This document shows positions 63,697 through 64,000 of a stretch of DNA of 64,000 nucleotides, piece after piece. Numbering within the stretch: the first letter of the stretch is position 1; each line of letters begins with the position of its first letter. Source of the DNA: CAWAXW01 sp963786155 (GTDB taxonomy: Bacteria; Actinomycetota; CADDZG01; WHSQ01). Under the pieces are notes generated by a model. It did no database searches and was not told the origin of the DNA. It was given only the letters and a program-made list of their open reading frames with translations. The position numbers were made by a program, and so were the translations under genes. The stretch lies in contig CAWAXW010000006.1 in the NCBI GenBank assembly GCA_963786155.1, positions 2,728,001 through 2,792,000 on the forward strand. Direction: 5' to 3'.

Positions 63697-64000
63697 CCAG
63701 TAGCTGGAACAGCGTGTCCTCCGTAAGCACGCCTGGGATGTGCTCGACGATGACTCCCTCGTCGTCGATGAAGAAGCTCTCCGGCTGCCCGGTCAGTCCG
63801 TAGTCGTCGTAGATCTCGAGCGATTCGTCGCGCACGTGCGGATAGGCGAGCCCGTGCCTCTCCACGAACTCGAGCGCCTCGGTGCGGGAATCGCGGATGT
63901 CGATACCTACGAATGCGACGCGGTCTCCGTACAACTCGTGCGCGTCGCGAAGCAAGGGTCCCTCCTCTTCGCACGGCCCGCACCACGACGCCCAGAAGTT
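63668..64000 (-). CDS. TlpA/ResA-like thioredoxin (partial, N-terminus outside window)
   Basis: The last 110 residues of a thiol-disulfide oxidoreductase. The visible part begins with NFWASWCGPCEEEGPLL (CxxC active site), continues with VAFVGIDIRDSRTEALEFVE and the cis-Pro strand LTGQPESFFIDDEGVIVEHI, and ends ARSGG at 63668, overlapping ccdA. Its membrane anchor or signal must be upstream of 64000. It probably receives electrons from CcdA. Confidence 0.9.
   Translation of the reverse strand, partial: NFWASWCGPCEEEGPLLRDAHELYGDRVAFVGIDIRDSRTEALEFVERHGLAYPHVRDESLEIYDDYGLTGQPESFFIDDEGVIVEHIPGVLTEDTLFQLLDVLVARSGG

Overview
The window is a high-GC respiratory and heme 'supercluster' from an actinobacterium, probably a deep-branching or uncultured Actinomycetota lineage. 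The clues are the rex-hemA-hemC-hemD gene order, a geranylgeranyl-reductase gene directly upstream of nuoA, a SARP-type regulator, many lipoproteins, and heavy use of GTG/TTG starts with ATGA or TGATG overlaps. A class-level assignment is not possible from the sequence alone. I see no tRNA, rRNA, CRISPR array, insertion sequence or phage gene.

Layout: (1) 1-1686, minus strand: the first four genes (nuoA2-B2-C2-D2, the last cut by the window edge) of a second complex I locus, with intact reading frames. (2) 1853-18150, minus strand: a complete ggr-nuoABCDEFGHIJKLMN operon whose reading frames are broken dozens of times by single-base shifts without in-frame decay. It is preceded at 18179-18202 by a near-perfect Rex operator. 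(3) 18246-20274, minus strand: a membrane-anchored cupredoxin and a polyprenyl diphosphate synthase (quinone side chain). (4) 20287-24957: secreted and lipoprotein genes (subtilase, Tat-exported serine hydrolase, thioredoxin-like lipoprotein). (5) 25008-27936, plus: heme A synthesis (ctaA, ctaB) and a zinc metallopeptidase lipoprotein. (6) 27961-31662: a small accessory stretch (RTX-like repeat protein, small orphan, SARP regulator, large secreted HExxH protein). (7) 31697-38083, minus: caa3-type cytochrome c oxidase (ctaC-D-E-F), two CtaG assembly factors and a second cupredoxin. (8) 38169-47251, plus: System I cytochrome c maturation (TlpA/CcmG-like, CcmE, F, H, A, B, C and a 42-aa CcmD) with an extra subunit III gene and an embedded M15 peptidase. 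(9) 47334-52514, plus: a cytochrome bc-type complex with split cytochrome b, Rieske protein, diheme cytochrome c, a 2[4Fe-4S] ferredoxin and three small membrane proteins. (10) 52577-60801, minus: a secreted protein, then tetrapyrrole genes hemL, hemB, cobA-hemD, hemC, hemA and rex, with a second Rex operator. (11) 60933-64000: pyrF, an L,D-transpeptidase, CcdA and a partial TlpA-like thioredoxin.

The parts form one electron-transport programme: NADH enters complex I, the quinone is made with the polyprenyl synthase and reduced by the GGR-family enzyme, quinol is oxidised by the bc-type complex, and electrons reach the caa3 oxidase through cytochromes c or cupredoxins. Heme supply (hem genes, ctaAB) and c-heme attachment (Ccm, CcdA, TlpA) sit alongside. 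Rex, encoded here, has operator-like sites before both its own gene and the ggr-nuo operon, so the NADH/NAD+ ratio probably controls the set.

Two features deserve most attention. The cupredoxin at 18246-19256 and the cytochrome b C-terminal subunit at 48941-49756 share the same soluble N-terminal module, which suggests a common docking or assembly element. Frameshifts are concentrated in the 16-kb nuo region, and three isolated ones (near 38710, 54460 and 62037) break otherwise intact genes and in one case create a false gene fusion.
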